Assembly: GCA_022842065.1 (NCBI GenBank) | Contig: JALHQH010000074.1 | Span: 1-46,140 of the forward strand | From: Caldilineaceae bacterium | GTDB lineage: Bacteria; Chloroflexota; Anaerolineae; Caldilineales; Caldilineaceae | Length of the DNA: 46,140 bases | Direction: 5' to 3' | Shown: piece by piece, positions 43,188-46,140 of the stretch | Layout: each line of letters starts with the position of its first letter | Numbering within the stretch: position 1 is the first letter of the stretch | Position numbers and translations under genes: made by a program | The notes under the pieces: model-generated | What the model was told of the DNA's origin: nothing | The model's database searches: none | What the model saw: only the letters and a program-made list of their open reading frames with translations

Positions 43188-45965
43188 TTACACTTCAACG
43201 CCATATTGAGAGACAAGTTGACCCAACGCCATATTTTCGGCGATGGTATCGTGGGGGATGAGGGCATAACGCCAGCTTTTGCCGCCATGCGCCTGCGCAT
43301 GTTGTGAGGCGTGACGACACCAGGCCACAGCCGCCGCACGCTTGGCTAACACATCCGGATTTTGCAGGGCGTTGCGCGCCTTGGACTCCAACATACAAAT
43401 ATACCCCGCGGTTTCCGCCACAAAGTCAGGCTGATACTCCCGTTGATCCAGGCCATCCAGATAGTAGATCTGGAACTGACCAAGCACCGGCTTGAACCAC
43501 TTCTGCGCGTCACGCTCCAAGATCATCGCTAGTTTACGCTCCTGGTCGGCATCGAATTTCTGCACGGGGTAGAGACAGCGCTGAAAGCCGCCAAAGACGA
43601 TCTGACGGATCGGGGTGCCGGCCGCCGGTGGTTGGCGAAAGTCTTGCGGGGGCGTGGCCGCGTCCGCGGTAAAGGCACTCTCCTTGAGAGGCGTGAAGCC
43701 ACAGGTGACGCGCACTTCATAACCCATGGACCGCTCCCAGCGGTGCGCTTGCATCTGCGTGTGAATGATCTCGGCCAACGGCTGCTCATAGTAGCGTACC
43801 ACATTTTCAACATCGCCCTGCGGTAAATAGCTTTCCAGATGTTGAACCATCTGCCCGGCTAAATCGTAGAGCAATTCGGCCTGTTCATCATAGGCAACAT
43901 CGGGGAAATCCACCAAGCTCCGCACAAGATAATCCGCAAGTCGCTCTTCGGCGGCGACATGACTGGCAACGGTGAGTGATGTCTGTGCGTTGGTACGCAA
44001 ATTCTGCAGCAACAGATCGCGATCAACCGGCGCATAGCGCACCATTGCCGTCTCTACTGTGAACGGCGAAAAGCCGGTCACCACTTCGCCCTTGGGGACG
44101 ACGACGATCCGTGGGATATCGATAGTTTGCTGTTGCACCAGAGCAGTTACCTGCTGCACAACGGCAGCCAGATCAGGTGCCGGTTCAGCTTCCAGCCCTG
44201 GCAGGTTGGACTGGGCGGGCACGATGTACTGGGCGCGTACTTCGGCCAGAATTTTCTGCTGGATCTCCGGTTGTTGCAGGGCGGCAGAAGAAGGCAACCG
44301 GCTGTAGCGTTGGATGGTCTGATAGGTCAGCTGCGCGGCCTGTTGTTCTGCTGCCGTGTAGAAAGGCGAGGGTTGTTGTGGTGCCGGTGCTGTTGCTTGA
44401 CCGTGCCCATTCGTGGTTGTTACGATTGGCACGGTGGGCTGAGCGCTGTTTGATTGGCCCAACATGGTTAGCAGATTGGGCGTGGCAATGACGGCCTGCG
44501 GGCGTGGGGCGCGGTCCGGTGCATCCAGTTCCAACCGTTGCAGACGGATCACCGAATCGGGGCGGTTGGCTTCGTCAATGATCTCCTGAAACTTGTCGTG
44601 GGCCACGATGTTGAGCCGATCTACCGCAGCGACACCGGTGCGCCGACCAAAGGGCAAACGCAGGCCCCGCCCAATTGACTGCTCAATCAGGATGCGCGCA
44701 TTGGCCGCGCGTAAGGGGACGATCGTATAGAGATTGGTCACGTCCCAGCCCTCTTTGAGCATATTGACGTGGATCACAATCTCGGTCGGTTCGGCGGGGT
44801 TTTCCACGGCCAGCAGCCGCTCGACGAGTTCATCCTCTTTGCTGCCGGTGGTGCTGGAATCGACTTGGATCACCTTGTCGGCATAGCGCCCCTCGAAAAA
44901 GGCCGCGGATTGGATGTGCTCCAGTAGATGGCGCGCATGGACCGTGTCGCGGGCAATGACAAGCATAAAGGGCTTCACCCGTTGGTTGCCGGTTTGGCGG
45001 GCATAGGTATCAAGCTCGACCTTGACACTTTCATGCAGGCGGATGCCATCCTCCAGTTTGATCTGTTCCAACGCTTCACGGCTGTAATTTTGCGGCTGGA
45101 AATTCTTTTGGGTGACCACCGCCGGCTCTTTGACAAACCCATCCTGCAGGGCGCGCGCCAGGGGATAGCCGTAGACGACATTTTTAAAGCCAAGCGCCCC
45201 TTTGCTGGTTTCGACAAATGGGGTGGCTGTTAACTCTAGCCCTAGAATTGGGTTGAGTTCGTTGATGGCGCGTGCCCCGGCACTGGCGCGATAGCGGTGC
45301 GATTCGTCCATCAGCAACACGAGATCGGGCAACTCGGCCAGGTAGTTGAAATAGCTGTCACCGATATATTCGGAGAGCCGTTTGATGCGCGGGGACTTGC
45401 CGCCGCGCACTTCCGAGTTGATCTTGGAGATGTTGAAGATATTGATATGGACATCGCCACTATGGAGCGGGTCATGGAGCAATTGGGGCTGCAAGACCCG
45501 ATCATTGCGTGTCCCGATGCCGCTGGCGTAGTTGTCACCGGTGATGATGACCGGCGGCGCAACGGCAAACTCGGCAATGCCTTTGAAGACATATTTGGGA
45601 GTATTGGGCGTGAAGTCGGCAATCAGCTTGTTGTAGATGGTGAGATTGGGGGCGAGGACAAAGAAGTTGCGCAGCCCGTGGGCCAGATAGAGATAGCTGA
45701 TAAAGGCCCCCATCAGCCGCGTCTTGCCGACGCCAGTGGCCAGGGCAAAACAGAGGGAAGGGAAGTCGCGCTCAAAATCGCTGACGGTGGGAAACTCACT
45801 GGCGACGATATCACGAATTTGGGTAAGCGACAGGGTCGCGGCCGGATTCTTGACCCGTTCATCCAATCCGGTAATCGTCATCACTCGATCCAGAATTTCC
45901 AATGATCGGCGCTGGGGGGGGCGCAGGCTCAGCCGCCCGCTAATGGCGTTGACTTGTCGGTGCAT
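43188..45965 (-). CDS. Type III restriction (Res)-like SF2 helicase-nuclease
   Basis: This 925-aa protein resembles restriction subunits that translocate DNA and cut it. SF2 motifs are present: Walker A ATGVGKTR (about 76-83), DESH (about 220-223), LTATP and QSIGRGLRLP (motif VI). A Gln/Pro-rich linker lies mid-protein. Near the C-terminus YQPDFVAE followed by MLESKAR fits a PD-(D/E)XK nuclease, as in Res proteins. ATG at 45965 follows AAAGGA; the frame stays open to the window edge but the upstream part does not look coding. A partner methylase would be expected upstream, beyond the window. Confidence 0.9.
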   Translation of the reverse strand: MHRQVNAISGRLSLRPPQRRSLEILDRVMTITGLDERVKNPAATLSLTQIRDIVASEFPTVSDFERDFPSLCFALATGVGKTRLMGAFISYLYLAHGLRNFFVLAPNLTIYNKLIADFTPNTPKYVFKGIAEFAVAPPVIITGDNYASGIGTRNDRVLQPQLLHDPLHSGDVHINIFNISKINSEVRGGKSPRIKRLSEYIGDSYFNYLAELPDLVLLMDESHRYRASAGARAINELNPILGLELTATPFVETSKGALGFKNVVYGYPLARALQDGFVKEPAVVTQKNFQPQNYSREALEQIKLEDGIRLHESVKVELDTYARQTGNQRVKPFMLVIARDTVHARHLLEHIQSAAFFEGRYADKVIQVDSSTTGSKEDELVERLLAVENPAEPTEIVIHVNMLKEGWDVTNLYTIVPLRAANARILIEQSIGRGLRLPFGRRTGVAAVDRLNIVAHDKFQEIIDEANRPDSVIRLQRLELDAPDRAPRPQAVIATPNLLTMLGQSNSAQPTVPIVTTTNGHGQATAPAPQQPSPFYTAAEQQAAQLTYQTIQRYSRLPSSAALQQPEIQQKILAEVRAQYIVPAQSNLPGLEAEPAPDLAAVVQQVTALVQQQTIDIPRIVVVPKGEVVTGFSPFTVETAMVRYAPVDRDLLLQNLRTNAQTSLTVASHVAAEERLADYLVRSLVDFPDVAYDEQAELLYDLAGQMVQHLESYLPQGDVENVVRYYEQPLAEIIHTQMQAHRWERSMGYEVRVTCGFTPLKESAFTADAATPPQDFRQPPAAGTPIRQIVFGGFQRCLYPVQKFDADQERKLAMILERDAQKWFKPVLGQFQIYYLDGLDQREYQPDFVAETAGYICMLESKARNALQNPDVLAKRAAAVAWCRHASQHAQAHGGKSWRYALIPHDTIAENMALGQLVSQYGVEV

Positions 45966-46014
45966 CTGCTTGGTTCCTTTAGTTACTCTCAGGCAATACT
46001 GTGTAGCTGGCGCA

Positions 46015-46140
46015 TCAGCCAATGCCAACCAAGGCGTTATGGCGTGTGAAATAATCACCCGCGCGGGTGGAATTGATGAAGGCGGCCAGCATACCAGTGA
46101 GATCACCGCTGTTGTAATTGTGTTGGAGGCACAATTCACT
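46015..46140 (-). CDS. 3' end of a gene leaving the window
   Basis: An open frame enters from the right edge and stops at 46015, giving 41 C-terminal residues that include LTGMLAAFINSTRAGDYF. Its composition looks like a real protein and it ends 49 bases before the helicase start, as an operon partner would. I cannot name the family. A restriction-system methylase or specificity subunit is possible only by position. Confidence 0.55.
   Translation of the reverse strand, partial: SELCLQHNYNSGDLTGMLAAFINSTRAGDYFTRHNALVGIG

Noticed and set aside
45966..46139. N-terminal extension of the Res-like helicase to the window edge
   Set aside because: The extension has no family resemblance, a good ribosome site lies before 45965, and another frame there looks like the end of a separate protein.

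Overview
The window looks like a chromosomal segment of a Chloroflexota (green non-sulfur) bacterium, probably of the filamentous, heterotrophic Herpetosiphon/Caldilinea-like kind. This is an inference from gene content: a giant secreted CSLREA/beta-helix/TIG protein, a PD40-propeller lipid-free exoprotein, an XisH/XisI pair, many DinB-like and VOC proteins, MarR-GNAT and XRE-STAND regulators, and a bacteriophytochrome operon with multi-PAS kinases. No rRNA, tRNA, CRISPR array or intact transposase gene was seen.

Layout. 1-100: one end of a 151-bp MITE-like repeat. 302-4984: secreted multidomain repeat protein. 5033-7047 (minus): tetR and glycosyltransferase, overlapping by 4 bp, behind a consensus sigma-70 promoter. 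7356-15449 (plus): five-gene red/far-red light-sensing operon, made of heme oxygenase (bphO), bacteriophytochrome kinase (bphP), an Rcp-like single-domain response regulator, a 1188-aa REC-PAS-PAS-GAF-PAS-PAS-PAS kinase and a REC-kinase. 15441-16004: GrpB-family protein. 16141-16375: second repeat copy plus an octamer hairpin. 16455-17651: CodA-like amidohydrolase. 17691-19109 (minus): MarR-GNAT regulator followed by a frameshifted, half-length EamA gene. 19222-21287 (minus): P-loop kinase and DHA2-type exporter. 21516-22255: xisH-xisI. 22462-24033: TetR regulator and alpha/beta hydrolase.

24118-30292 (minus) is an eleven-gene run of small cytosolic proteins that reads like one operon: NAT, ClbS/DinB, DinB, DUF1801, DinB, VOC, double VOC, TPR, SRPBCC, DinB, DUF6157. 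It ends on a 29-bp perfect hairpin. These families are commonly tied to thiol- or metal-dependent modification and detoxification of small molecules, so a xenobiotic or stress role is plausible but unproven.

30691-33652: DUF1328 membrane peptide, two hairpins and a secreted PD40-propeller protein. 34060-36540: XRE-STAND-TPR regulator. 36631-38691: methyltransferase with a truncated downstream gene, and a TetR repressor divergent from a DUF6069 membrane protein whose promoter contains two palindromic operators. 38715-39089: dense cluster of inverted repeats including the third MITE-like copy. 39094-43094: metallophosphoesterase, membrane GGDEF-EAL protein and DUF1203 protein. 43188-45965: type III restriction (Res)-like SF2 helicase-nuclease, preceded by the 3' end of another gene that leaves the window.

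The strongest candidates for something not well described are the 151-bp mobile-looking element with its internal GTGCGTCGCAC hairpin and its related fourth locus, the five-gene phytochrome phosphorelay, the DinB-rich operon, and the very long perfect hairpins placed at gene ends, two of which coincide with truncated genes.
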